A stretch of DNA of 64,000 nt from Arthrobacter sp042667405. Lineage in GTDB: Bacteria; Actinomycetota; Actinomycetes; Actinomycetales; Micrococcaceae. Shown here piece after piece: positions 7,404 through 16,111 of this stretch. Positions within the stretch are counted from its first letter, which is position 1, and the number at the start of each line of letters is the position of its first letter. A model generated the notes under the pieces. The model had not been told where the DNA came from and ran no database searches. It saw only the letters and a program-made list of their open reading frames with translations. The position numbers and the translations under genes were made by a program. Where the stretch lies: contig NZ_JBHVAL010000020.1 in assembly GCF_042667405.1 (NCBI RefSeq), forward strand, positions 1 through 64,000, written 5' to 3'.

Positions 7404-7974
7404 GTGTCCGCCCATAAATGCGAAAATCACTACATCGGCCGAGGCCAGACACGAATCCGAAATCGATTCCGTCGTCGTCTGGTTTTGACTCGCGCTCCAG
7501 CTTCCGGATCTCGCTGGGCGTGAAGTAGCTTTTCGCGACACCGCTTTCGGTTTCGAACGTGAGGGATCCGAAGATCGTCGGGTTCAGTGCGGTGCCTCAT
7601 GAGTAGGGTGGTGTCCGGGCCGTTTTCTTCCACTGCCATCGGGTGATAGCTGTCCGCGTCCCGGCCCCAAATGGGAAGGGAGAGCGGGAAAGCCAACTGA
7701 ACGGACTCAGGAAAAGAGCGTGGGATTTGCTCTATCGGGACGACCAGCTGGCCCGCGTCAGTGTCAAGAGTCAGCGTCCGCGGATCAAAGCTTTGGGTGC
7801 TTCCGTCCGACAACCGTGTGGCAGACCAGGTGAAACCTCTGGGGTTCACCGAGATGGAGTATCGTTCCACGTGCCCCCCACCTTGGCATAGGAGTGTGCG
7901 TCGTAGGAAGTGCCGGCGCCGCCGCTCATGGCCTTTCCGATGGCGATCGCCAGTTGTTCAGGGGAAGTGTCCAC
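7404..7974 (-). pseudogene. unknown gene broken by two frameshifts
   Basis: A GTG at 7974 with AGGA upstream starts a frame reading DTSPEQLAIAIGKAMSG, which stops after 42 codons. Coding character shifts to the next frame at a GGGGGG run near 7876-7881 (then ERYSISVNPRGFTWS...) and shifts again near 7590 (then NPTIFGSLTFETESGVAKSY). Joined, the three pieces give a protein of roughly 180 residues of unknown family. The first break is at a homopolymer, so a sequencing error is possible there; two breaks make real decay likelier. The lost stop should lie close to the hairpin at 7364-7403. Confidence 0.6.
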
Positions 7975-8005
7975 GCCTCATCCTTGCATGGGTGAGGCTG
8001 GCGCC

Positions 8006-8290
8006 TTAGGAAGGTTCGCCGTCGTTGTTTGCCAGGAGGAACTTCCGCAGGAGGTTCGCCAGCTGCTCGCGTTCGGTTTTGGAAAGGCCGTCGAGCATCT
8101 TCTGCTGGTTCTCCACGTGATACTCGACTACTTCCTCAACTAGGGCGAGTCCCTCAGGGGTGAGGCTGACCAGGAGCTGCCTGCGATTCTCGGGGGTTGG
8201 TATCGCGGTGAATCAGCCCACGGTTGACCAGGCGGTCCACGCGGTTGGTCATGGCTGCGGAACCGATCATGGCCAGGCTGGCGAGCCGTC
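8006..8290 (-). pseudogene. MarR-family regulator remnant
   Basis: The minus strand encodes the second half of a MarR regulator: LASLAMIGSAAMTNRVDRLVNRGLI (recognition helix and wing), a frame change at AACCCCCGAGAAT, then RRQLLVSLTPEGLALVEEVV and a C-terminal dimerisation helix ending NNDGEPS. The N-terminal third is missing: the sequence runs straight into an EamA transporter remnant on the opposite strand. The gene is both truncated and frameshifted. Confidence 0.7.
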
Positions 8291-8938
8291 CAGGGGTCCC
8301 GCCGACCGGCCGCTCCTGGCAGCGACCGTGCGGGCCTTGCCGGCGGGCATCGTCCTGATGCTCGCAACCCGCACCTGGCCACGGGGGAGTTGGTGGTTCA
8401 GAGCCGCTGCTCTCGGCGCACTCAATATCGGGCTGTTCTTCTTCCTCCTGTTCTTCACCGCCTACCAACTGCCTGGTGGGGTGGCGGCGTTGGTCGGGTC
8501 GATTCAGCCACTGTTCGTGCACTGTTCTCACCAAACGCTGGGGGAGGCCCGACGGCGTGGGGCTGCTTGGGTTTACGGGCCTGCAGTTGGCGATGGGCGG
8601 GGCGATGCTTCTGCCGGTGACGCTGGTGATTGAAGGACTTCCGACGTCGGTCACCTTGCCTAACGTTGCGGGCTTTGCTTACCTCAGCGTTATCGGCGCC
8701 TTGGTCGCTTACTCGGTGTGGTTCCGGGGGATTCAGAGGCTGCCGAGTGGTGGTCTCGTTCCTTGGATTCCTGAGCCCGCTGGTCGCGACGGTCCTGGGC
8801 TTCGTGTTCCTGGGGGAGGCGTTGTCCGGGTGGCAGTTGGTGGGCGCGTTGTTGGTGCTGGCCTCGGTGTATCTGGTGCAGCGGGCCGCGGCTGATGCGG
8901 GTAGGCGGCAGCTGGTGAAGGCGGAAGCGCTCAGCTGA
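8291..8938 (+). pseudogene. EamA/DMT transporter remnant
   Basis: The plus strand shows EamA transporter pieces in three frames: RPLLAATVRALPAGIVLML and NIGLFFFLLFFTAYQLPGG (8297-8510), then LGFTGLQLAMGGAMLLPVTL and YLSVIGALVAYSVWFRGIQ (8560-8745), then FLGFLSPLVATVLGFVFLGE to the stop at 8938. The N-terminus is missing, a central stretch near 8515-8560 seems deleted and there are at least two frameshifts. It was presumably once divergent from the MarR gene, and a deletion removed both starts. Confidence 0.7.
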
Positions 8939-9122
8939 GGCTGAGACTTGTCCAGCGGGTGGCGTGGGAGGACGATCAACGTAGCTGCATCGCTGAAAGG
9001 GCGTGCGGTTATGATTTGTGGCGGCCTTGAGCCGTATCCAGGAATCAGCGCCCATCGGCCAGTCGTAAGCCGGGGCCGGAGCTGGCTCCGAGGTCTGACA
9101 TTTGGTCAAGGTTGGTGTTTCT

Positions 9123-10310
9123 ATGAGCCGCCGGGGCTGGTTGATTCGGTTGACTGCATTTCTGGTTGCGACGGTTCTGGCGGGGTGCACATCGCCGGGC
9201 CCGTCGCCGTCGCCCTCACCCTCGTCGCCGCCGTCGTCGTTCCGTGACGCCGAGGCGATCGCCTCGCTCGAGTACGCGATGCAGGCCTTCATGGCCCAGG
9301 ACGCTGTGGCCGTCCTCGCGCAGGTGCGCTGGCCGGGCGGTGAATGGTCGAAGGCTTACGGTGTCCGCGACCTTGACACCAGGGAGCCAGCCCAGCCGCA
9401 GGATCGAGTCCCGGTTTCCAGTGTTACCAAGACCATGACAGCGGTTTCTGTACTGAAACTCGTTGACGATGGATTGATCGGTCTGGATGACCCTGTCAAT
9501 GGGCTGTTGAAGGGTTTCGGGGTTGGCCTCGAGCCTCCTGTCCCGATCACTTTGCGGCAATTGCTCTCCGACACTTCGGGAATGCCGTCCTACGGTGACG
9601 TGATGTTCCGGGGCCTGGATGACTTTGTGTCCGGTTCCAACCAGGGGCTGACTGCGCTTGAAGCTTTGAGGCTGGCCGGCACGTTGCCTTGGGAAGCACG
9701 AACTGTTGGGCTATTCCAGTACTCGGACTCGAACAACCTGGCGCTTGGACTGATTCTGGAGAAGTTCCGCGGCAAGAGCTACCCGCAGATACTTCGCGAT
9801 GACATCATCAACCCCTTGGGGCTGACCCACACCACCATCGACGAGGAGGCGCCGGACGCGCCCGACTTGCTTCATGGCTACGTCAGCATTGAGGGCAAGC
9901 GGGTCTCGGGCGGCACCGCCCTGGAGCGACTCGGGTCACCGATGCCAAGTGTGGTCTCGACCATGTCCGACATCAACGACTTCATGGCTGCCCTGTTTGG
10001 TGGCCGGCTCATCTCCGCCGGCGCTTTGGCGGAGATGAAGAAGGCTGTCATCGGTTCCTTCGCACTGGGGGTGTTCAAGTGGTCCCCGGACTGCTCGGGA
10101 GCGCCCCGTTTCTTCGCCAAGGGCGGTTTCCTCGACTTCCGGACCATCGCACTAAGTTCCAGCGACGGGCGGTACGAAGCAACGATGACTGTTTCCCCTG
10201 CTCCTGAGCCGTCGCCGCGTCAGAACCCTGGCACGTTGTACGAGCGTGATCTGATGAGCAGCCAAATACTGTCGGCGCTGATGGAGGTGCAGGACCGGTT
10301 GTGTGGGTAG
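9123..10310 (+). CDS. serine hydrolase lipoprotein (class C beta-lactamase/DD-peptidase fold)
   Basis: The protein has 395 residues from the ATG at 9123. An N-terminal lipobox (ATVLAGC, Cys at about 22) follows a basic start, then a Pro/Ser linker, so it should be anchored on the outer face of the membrane. The catalytic domain has the S-x-x-K motif as SVTK (Ser about 98) and a Y-S-D-S-N segment in the place of Y-x-N. Substrate cannot be told: D,D-carboxypeptidase, esterase and beta-lactamase are all possible in this family. Nothing recognisable lies in 8939-9122 upstream. It is convergent with the SRA-HNH gene; 10311-10525 holds nothing I can identify. Confidence 0.8.
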   Translation: MSRRGWLIRLTAFLVATVLAGCTSPGPSPSPSPSSPPSSFRDAEAIASLEYAMQAFMAQDAVAVLAQVRWPGGEWSKAYGVRDLDTREPAQPQDRVPVSSVTKTMTAVSVLKLVDDGLIGLDDPVNGLLKGFGVGLEPPVPITLRQLLSDTSGMPSYGDVMFRGLDDFVSGSNQGLTALEALRLAGTLPWEARTVGLFQYSDSNNLALGLILEKFRGKSYPQILRDDIINPLGLTHTTIDEEAPDAPDLLHGYVSIEGKRVSGGTALERLGSPMPSVVSTMSDINDFMAALFGGRLISAGALAEMKKAVIGSFALGVFKWSPDCSGAPRFFAKGGFLDFRTIALSSSDGRYEATMTVSPAPEPSPRQNPGTLYERDLMSSQILSALMEVQDRLCG

Positions 10311-10525
10311 GAGGTGACGATGGGTGGTCAGCTATGACGAGGGTGCTCGGAGTCGCTGGAGCTAGGCGCCCGCTGGGGACGCCCCGCTTCTGGATGGGGC
10401 GGTTGTTAGAAATATCTTCGGCAGGGAACGGGCAAGCAGAATGCCGGATAATTGCGATTGGTCCGCACGAACCGCGGCGGAAAACACCCTTCAGCCGTGC
10501 GGTAACCGCGATATGCCCGCCAGAA

Positions 10526-11737
10526 CTAGACTCCGCGATCCGCCTCCCGACGTACCGTGGCGGCATGTGCAGACTTTGCCGCCGAAAACTGCTCTTGATA
10601 AGCAAGGTGTTCGTAGTTTAACTTGTGTGACTCCGCCACCTTGAGCTTTCCTGTCGCAATCCCAAGATTCATGACCGTGCCGTCTGGCCGAACCGTCAGA
10701 GCATGTCCGTCAAAGAGAGCGTGACAGTTGGGACAGAGGCAAAGGATGTTTTCCAAGGTGTCGGGCCCGTTATGGGGGATCCCTAGGGGGCGGATGTGTG
10801 CCCCCTGGGAATATGGTCCCGCAGCTGTGACAAGCCTTGTGCTGCAGATCTGGCAGGTGTTGTCGTATAAGCGTTTCACCGACTCAGCTACGCCGTAGTC
10901 GCGGATGATTTGATTTACGTGCATGCTGCGGCGAGCCGGCGCCACGTCTTCTCCTCGGACGAGTGACATGGCAACCTCGGAGGGGATGAGACTTTCGCCA
11001 GCAACTGCCCGGAGTTGGTAGATGAGTACTTTCCATCCCTCTCGCGTACCCCAGCCCCAGCTGGTGACGGTGAACAGCCCCAGGTATATGTACTCGTGGC
11101 TGGACTTTCTGCGTGTGAGCACAGACTCTTTGACCAGGACCCGTACAGGCCTGCCAAGTTTGTAATTCTCGACCAGGCCAAGGTTGCCCATTTCCAGCTT
11201 CTGATCCGCTATGTGCCGGCCCGTGCTGGCATCGCGACCACCAAAGCCGGTGTAAGTAATCAGGTCGCCCTGAACCGCGTCATCTGAGTATCCGTCGGAA
11301 AGGCAGATGGATTGTGTTCCGCTTGCCTGGCCAGCGATGCCTGCCTGCGTCGTCCTGTGAACGCCGGCTTCGTATGCTTCGCGCCGGTCCCTGAACGCTG
11401 TCCCAGGGGGACAATCCGGGATGTCGCCATACACCCGCGCCGGCGTGTCTCCGGTCTTTGCGACGAGCTCGATCCCGAACTGTCTCAATGCTCTGCGAGT
11501 CTGTTCTCCACCCGAGAATAGGCGGACAGACAAAGGTCCTCGCTCGGGATGCTGGATCCCGTACGCAACGGCCAAGAGCGGTTTGGAGTCGATCAGGGTG
11601 CCGTCGGCTTCAGCGAAGTAGCGCACCGACGGTTGTTGACCATGCTTTGCTAGGAAAGCCTCCCGCCCAAGTGCCCTGAACTCATCGATTGCTTTCGAAA
11701 TTGCTGATGGATCGGTCAGCTCCGTCAATGCCCCCAC
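10526..11737 (-). CDS. SRA-HNH modification-dependent restriction endonuclease
   Basis: The N-terminal 80 residues (DPSAISKAIDEFRALGREAF, then GPLSVRLFSGGEQT) match the ScoMcrA-like head domain. An SRA/YDG domain follows (VYGDIPDCPPGTAF, GYSDDAVQGDLITYTGFGG), and then a C-terminal HNH nuclease (CQIC, GAHIRPLG, ENILCLCPNCHALFDGHAL). SRA domains flip out 5-methyl- or 5-hydroxymethylcytosine, so this should be a type IV system that cuts modified foreign DNA. The frame is open to a TTG at 11842, but coding character begins near the GTG at 11737, which has GGGG upstream. It stands alone, with no methyltransferase nearby, as expected for type IV. Confidence 0.85.
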   Translation of the reverse strand: MGALTELTDPSAISKAIDEFRALGREAFLAKHGQQPSVRYFAEADGTLIDSKPLLAVAYGIQHPERGPLSVRLFSGGEQTRRALRQFGIELVAKTGDTPARVYGDIPDCPPGTAFRDRREAYEAGVHRTTQAGIAGQASGTQSICLSDGYSDDAVQGDLITYTGFGGRDASTGRHIADQKLEMGNLGLVENYKLGRPVRVLVKESVLTRRKSSHEYIYLGLFTVTSWGWGTREGWKVLIYQLRAVAGESLIPSEVAMSLVRGEDVAPARRSMHVNQIIRDYGVAESVKRLYDNTCQICSTRLVTAAGPYSQGAHIRPLGIPHNGPDTLENILCLCPNCHALFDGHALTVRPDGTVMNLGIATGKLKVAESHKLNYEHLAYQEQFSAAKSAHAATVRREADRGV

Positions 11738-12077
11738 AATAAGCCCCAATGTTTTGTCCCTTTTGTTGCCGGCTACGGCCTGAGAACACGAAGCGGCGGA
11801 TCGTCTGAGTACTGGCGCAGGCGCCGACGATCTAATGTCCAAAATATACGAAGATCCGCGTCACGAAACGACTCTTCCTGACACTTATGTTGGGGATCTA
11901 TGTCTCGGGATTCGGAAGAGCACAGTGACAAGGGCGGTTGGGGTGGGGCTTTGACTCAAGTGTTTGGAGGACGCCAGGATTTGGCGTCAACGATTTGCGT
12001 CGCCGTCACTCGGTTTTCGGCATGACGCCGCTCGGGGTAGACCTCGTTCAACGGGCCGTTACATAGCCCGTCACATA

Positions 12078-12125
12078 TTGACTGTGACCCGCCTCACCGT
12101 CACAATAAATGAACGCTGTTCATTT
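12078..12125 (+). promoter_or_regulatory. promoter and perfect 19-bp palindrome before the APC permease
   Basis: TTGACT (12078-12083), 17 bp, then CACAAT (12101-12106) form a plausible sigma-70-like promoter. Overlapping its start region is AAATGAACGCTGTTCATTT (12107-12125), a perfect inverted repeat with 8-bp arms around GCT, of the size bound by TetR-type dimers. No regulator gene lies beside it. The rest of 11843-12277 shows no gene; the leader to the start codon would be about 160 nt. Confidence 0.6.
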
Positions 12126-12277
12126 CCTCTTCATGTGGCCTGCGACCTCCACCCAGAACTCGCCAGCCGCCCCCAAGCACTTCAGGATCTCGGCCACCCC
12201 GCAGATCCGGTCGCTGCTACGAAGTTCTGCAACGTCGCAGCTTCAAGCACACGTCAGCATCACGACCGAGGATCCCC

Positions 12278-13669
12278 ATGACCCCGACATTCAATACAGA
12301 CACACCAGCAGGCGAGAAGCCTGTGGGGCCGACATCCGACCAGCCAACCGCCCAAGGCTGGCGCCGCGTCCTTGGCGTTCCATCGCTGGTCCTGCTGGGC
12401 TTGGTTTATATGGTGCCGCTGACGATCTTCAGCACCTACGGCATCGTCGTCGAGCTGACCGGCGGCCGCCTTTCCGCCGCCTACGCCGTGACCTTGGTAG
12501 TCATGCTGTTCACCGCCCGCTCTTATGGCCGGATGTCACAAGCATTCCCGTTCGGGGGATCCGCGTACACATACGCAACCCGATCCTTCGGAGCCGGACT
12601 AGGGTTCATGGCCGGCTGGTCGCTCCTCCTCGACTATCTGTTGCTCCCGATGATCAACTACCTCCTCATCGGTATCTACATGGAAGCTGCCTTCCCCGCG
12701 ATCCCTGCCTGGGTATTCATGATCGTCTCAATCGCGGCGGTGACGGTGCTGAACATTCTCGGCATCACGGCGATCGCCAAGGCAAACGTCGTTGTCGTCG
12801 GACTGCAGGGGCTGTTCATAGTTCTGTTCGTCGCCCTGGGACTCTCGTCCATCACCGGCGCGGGCACCGTCGACTTGTTGGCGCCCTTCACCGGCGTCGA
12901 CGGCGCCGATGGCCTCTCGCCGATCTTCGCCGGCTCCGCCATCCTCTGCCTCTCCTACCTGGGGTTCGACGCTGTCTCGACATTTGCCGAAGAGACGAAG
13001 GACCCGAAGCGAAACCTTCCCCGTGCCATCATGATCACCACGGTCCTCGCTGGCGTGATTTTCCTTGGGCTCGCGTACATCAGCCACCTCGTTCTCCCGG
13101 TCAGCACCTTTAACGACGTCGACGCTGCCGCGATTGAAGTGATTGGCGCAGCGGGTGGAAATCTGTTGGTCGCTTTCTTCACCGCCGCATACATCGCCGG
13201 CAGCCTCGGGTCGGCTCTTACGTCCCAGGCATCGGTGTCGCGCATCATTCATTCGATGGGTCGCAGCGGGGTCTTCCCGGCAGCTTTGGGTCGCTTGCAC
13301 GAACGATTCCGCACTCCCGTACTGCCGATCCTTCTGACCTCGGCCGTTTCTCTCCTGGCCTTCGTTTTGGACCTTCTGACTATCTCGTCGCTGATCAGCT
13401 TCGGTGCGCTCGTTGCGTTCTCGGTGGTGAACCTGGCGGTCATCAAGCACTACTTCTTCGACCAGAAGGCCCGCGGAGCCAGGGGAGTACTGCACAACCT
13501 GGTCCTTCCCGCTATTGGGTTCGCGCTGACGGTTTGGTTGTGGACGAGTCTGAGCGGATTGTCGATCGGCTTCGGTCTGGCTTGGGCTGCGGTCGGCCTA
13601 GTGTGGCTCGCCTACCTGACTCGTGGGTTCCGCAGGCCGGCACCCCAGCTGGACTTGAAGGAAGCCTAG
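12278..13669 (+). CDS. APC-superfamily amino acid/polyamine permease (PuuP-like)
   Basis: The protein has 463 residues and about 12 membrane helices. The start of the fold (LVYMVPLTIFSTYGIV, then TARSYGRMSQAFPFGGSAYTY) closely follows the pattern of putrescine/amino acid importers of the PuuP type; FLGFDAVSTFAEE-like sequence (YLGFDAVSTFAEETKDPKRN) is the conserved cytoplasmic loop. The ATG at 12278 has GAGGA five bases upstream. Its promoter carries a perfect palindrome (12107-12125), so expression is probably controlled by a regulator encoded elsewhere. A polyamine substrate would fit the agmatine operon 6 kb away, but that is inference. Confidence 0.8.
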   Translation: MTPTFNTDTPAGEKPVGPTSDQPTAQGWRRVLGVPSLVLLGLVYMVPLTIFSTYGIVVELTGGRLSAAYAVTLVVMLFTARSYGRMSQAFPFGGSAYTYATRSFGAGLGFMAGWSLLLDYLLLPMINYLLIGIYMEAAFPAIPAWVFMIVSIAAVTVLNILGITAIAKANVVVVGLQGLFIVLFVALGLSSITGAGTVDLLAPFTGVDGADGLSPIFAGSAILCLSYLGFDAVSTFAEETKDPKRNLPRAIMITTVLAGVIFLGLAYISHLVLPVSTFNDVDAAAIEVIGAAGGNLLVAFFTAAYIAGSLGSALTSQASVSRIIHSMGRSGVFPAALGRLHERFRTPVLPILLTSAVSLLAFVLDLLTISSLISFGALVAFSVVNLAVIKHYFFDQKARGARGVLHNLVLPAIGFALTVWLWTSLSGLSIGFGLAWAAVGLVWLAYLTRGFRRPAPQLDLKEA

Positions 13670-13737
13670 AAAGTCGTTGCTTTCCCCGGATGACGTTAGG
13701 CTTCTTGGACGACGTCGTAGGGGGAACGATCTTGAAA

Positions 13738-13938
13738 ATGACTACTACGCGCAAGATCCGCGTATTGAACATTGCCGCCTCAGTCCTGCTGGTAGCCATA
13801 TTGACTCTGCAATTCACCAGAATGATTGACGGGTTCTGGAGTATGGCACTCCTCGTGCTGATCGGGGCCCCGACGACGGTGGCTTGGGTGATTCTTGAGC
13901 GGCGCCAGGGCGCGGAGAAGATGAGGGGCGGCGTGTAG
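13738..13938 (+). CDS. small two-helix membrane protein
   Basis: The protein has 66 residues with membrane segments at about 9-25 and 33-50 and a charged C-terminus (LERRQGAEKMRGGV). AGGGGGAA lies upstream; a TTG at 13732, two codons earlier, is better spaced from it and may be the true start. No family is recognised. It lies between the APC permease (68 bp upstream) and a convergent C39-like protease gene. Confidence 0.5.
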   Translation: MTTTRKIRVLNIAASVLLVAILTLQFTRMIDGFWSMALLVLIGAPTTVAWVILERRQGAEKMRGGV

Positions 13939-13963
13939 GCTGCCAATCGCCCAACGTCCGGAG

Positions 13964-14506
13964 CTACGAGGAATGCTTGTGGCCGATGTGGATGGCCCTG
14001 CCCGAAAAGTGCGTCCAAAATGAGTCGGGATCCACGTGCAAACCCCGACCCTCATTCGGATGTTGGCTGGATGGCCGATGCACAATGACGTCACCGGATT
14101 CTGAGAAGCCGGCAACCACGGCGAGGTGGCCAGCGGAGCCCTCGGTTTCAAAGGAAGAACCAATCGAGATAATCAGGATGCCAGGAGCCGTAACGGCAGC
14201 CCAGAGATCGTCAGGCCGTGGAATCCTCAGAAGCTGGGCACTGAAACCGCGGTTTCGGGCATGACGAGCCAAGCCCAGATGACTCCACCCGCTTGCCTCT
14301 GAGTAAGCGCCAATTCGGAGGAGCTCCTCCGTGAGGGCAGCGGGCAACAATCTGTCGCTCGGGGCGAGGTAGCCATACGCCATGCGCAAACACGCCACAC
14401 CGCATGAACGCGTGTCCCAGAATCGGGCTACTTCCGGCGACGGGTATCCAAGAGCCTTCCAGTCGTTGCTTGCCCAGGAGCTGTAGAACGGAACAAGCGA
14501 TTTCAA
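13964..14506 (-). CDS. stand-alone C39-like papain-fold protease domain protein
   Basis: The protein has 180 residues. It fits the peptidase C39-like family: a nucleophile motif SCGVACLRMAYGYL (Cys about 35) and a histidine motif GHLAVVAGFSESGDVIVHRP (His about 126) followed by an Asp-type segment. It has no signal peptide and no ABC domains, so it is not a bacteriocin exporter. The TTG at 14506 has GGGAGGAA five bases upstream. Substrate is unknown. The region 14507-14738 upstream holds nothing recognisable. Confidence 0.7.
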   Translation of the reverse strand: MKSLVPFYSSWASNDWKALGYPSPEVARFWDTRSCGVACLRMAYGYLAPSDRLLPAALTEELLRIGAYSEASGWSHLGLARHARNRGFSAQLLRIPRPDDLWAAVTAPGILIISIGSSFETEGSAGHLAVVAGFSESGDVIVHRPSSQHPNEGRGLHVDPDSFWTHFSGRAIHIGHKHSS

Positions 14507-14738
14507 GCGTTCCTCCCATCTCTCTCGTCTGTCCGCTATTCCTGGGCTTACTTTTGCGCCCGGACCCAGCTATCCCCTCCATGTCTTAGGTGGCCACGAC
14601 CGTAGGTTCGTGACGCGCCAACTGTTGTGCCGCCGTCGTTCTTCTCCCAGTTGCCCATTGATTGGGCGCGCCTCCTGTGGAACCCTCGACTTGATCCTGT
14701 CGCCGGGGTGACGACGGGCAGCGCGGAAGGAACCCGAC

Positions 14739-15359
14739 ATGGGACTGATCCACATTGACCTGTTCACCACGCTCGACGGCGTCGCGCAGGCGCCCGGCGG
14801 CCCGGAGGAAGACCCCACCGATGACTTCGTCTTTGGTGGTTGGCAGGCGCCCCTGATTGACGAGGTTGTCGGCGAACAGATCGATTCCGGCATGGCGGGG
14901 ATGGACGCGCTGCTCCTTGGGCGGCGGACCTATGACATCTTCGCCGCGTACTGGCCGCACCAGGGTGGCGAAATCGCCGAGCTGTTCAACCGGCTTCCGA
15001 AGTATGTGGCCTCGCGCCAATCGCCACAGCTTGAGTGGGAGGGCTCCACGTTGCTCGGCGCCGACACGGTAGCCGAACTGCGGGAACTCCGTGACAAGCA
15101 CCAGAACATCCACGTCATCGGCAGCCTCGACTTCGTCCAAACCCTTTTCGCTGAGCGCCTGTTCGATCAGCTCAACCTGTGGGTCTATCCGATCCTCCTG
15201 GGCCACGGGAAGAAAGTGTTCGCCGATGGGGTGGTGCCAACGAACCTACGGCTGATCGAACCCGTGGTGGCCTCACCCAAGGGCGCAGTGATGCAACGCT
15301 ACGCACTGGTTGAGGGGACTCCGGCTGTAGGGAACATGGCGGAGATTGATCAAGCGTAA
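14739..15359 (+). CDS. dihydrofolate reductase/RibD C-terminal family protein
   Basis: The protein has 206 residues and the DHFR-like RibD C-terminal fold: a first strand IHIDLFTTLDGVAQAPGG, ALLLGRRTYDIF, then HVIGSLDFVQTLF and the late LWVYPILLGHGKKVF. Members are NADPH-dependent reductases of mostly unknown substrate; they are rarely the true FolA. GGAAGGAA lies six bases before the ATG. It is a single gene with no related neighbour. Confidence 0.85.
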   Translation: MGLIHIDLFTTLDGVAQAPGGPEEDPTDDFVFGGWQAPLIDEVVGEQIDSGMAGMDALLLGRRTYDIFAAYWPHQGGEIAELFNRLPKYVASRQSPQLEWEGSTLLGADTVAELRELRDKHQNIHVIGSLDFVQTLFAERLFDQLNLWVYPILLGHGKKVFADGVVPTNLRLIEPVVASPKGAVMQRYALVEGTPAVGNMAEIDQA

Positions 15360-15394
15360 AGTCTGCCAAACGGGCAGCCTGACATGGTTTGTGG

Positions 15395-15994
15395 TTACGC
15401 CGATCGAAGCCTGCGTCGTTCGCCCACAGGAACCGCAGTATTAGTCGCTACATAGGTTGCACGCCGTCGTTCGAGGCGCGTCAACATCCCAGGGCTTGGG
15501 ATGCGGGCGCTCTTACGCCGATTGCAGTGGCTACAAGCGGCAACGAAGTTTCGGAGCGAGGTTGCTCCACCTTTGGACCAGGGATAGAAGTGATCTCCGT
15601 GTTCGGCAGTTCGCGTGCAGCGCCTGCGGTAACCCGATTCCAGTTCGCATAGGCCGCCAGCTCGAAGCATTCCTTCGCGACGCTGATACCGCGTGAACCT
15701 TCGTTGCGGATCTCGACGGCGAACATCGCTTGTCCGAAAGAGGGTAGCTACAAGCAGCAACAACGCAATGAAGACGGCAAGTGGCCAAATGGCGATCCAG
15801 AGCCCGCCAAATATCCCCTGTACGACGGTTCCGACGGACCCCGTACCGAAGTCGCGAATGTCCCGCGGCGTTGACAAGGATGAATACGCGGCAAGTAACA
15901 GCCAGACGCCGGAGACAGCGACAAGCAGGCGAAGAACTTGGCGCGTCCAATAGATGCGCCGCAATTCCGATCGAAAAGACTGGCTTTCTGCCAT
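15395..15994 (-). CDS. membrane-anchored HNH endonuclease domain protein
   Basis: The protein has 199 residues. Two membrane segments (about 20-40 and 57-83) are followed by an arginine-rich linker and a C-terminal HNH domain: GGLCELESG, CTRTAEHGDHFYPWSKGGAT, NFVAACSHCNRRKSARIP. The zinc-binding cysteines and the catalytic His region are present. Membrane-tethered HNH proteins are uncommon; a role against incoming DNA is possible but only inferred. The ATG at 15994 lies 51 bp from the left direct repeat of the toxin-antitoxin insert. Confidence 0.7.
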   Translation of the reverse strand: MAESQSFRSELRRIYWTRQVLRLLVAVSGVWLLLAAYSSLSTPRDIRDFGTGSVGTVVQGIFGGLWIAIWPLAVFIALLLLVATLFRTSDVRRRDPQRRFTRYQRREGMLRAGGLCELESGYRRRCTRTAEHGDHFYPWSKGGATSLRNFVAACSHCNRRKSARIPSPGMLTRLERRRATYVATNTAVPVGERRRLRSA

Positions 15995-16045
15995 GACGAG
16001 ACGTTAGCAGCAACGCCCTCTGTTCATAATCAGGACCGCATCAAC

Positions 16046-16088
16046 GTCAATCCCCAGTAACCCGGCCCGCCACATACTCCGCGTCCAG
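16046..16088. repeat. left 43-bp direct repeat flanking the toxin-antitoxin pair
   Basis: These 43 bases match 17060-17102 at 40 positions. On the minus strand they spell the last 14 codons and stop of the monooxygenase gene (LDAEYVAGRVTGD), and the three differences are synonymous. This is therefore a detached old copy of that gene's 3' end, as left by integration into a gene end. Confidence 0.8.
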
Positions 16089-16111
16089 TGGTGAGGCCGG
16101 ATCGGCCTGCT

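Noticed and set aside
12109..13113. Open frame of 334 codons overlapping the APC permease
   Set aside because: It runs in another frame of the permease gene and is Arg/His/Pro-rich, typical of a frame shadow.
14586..14592. Single TTAGGTG word between the C39-like and DHFR-like genes
   Set aside because: No second copy at a phased distance; expected by chance.
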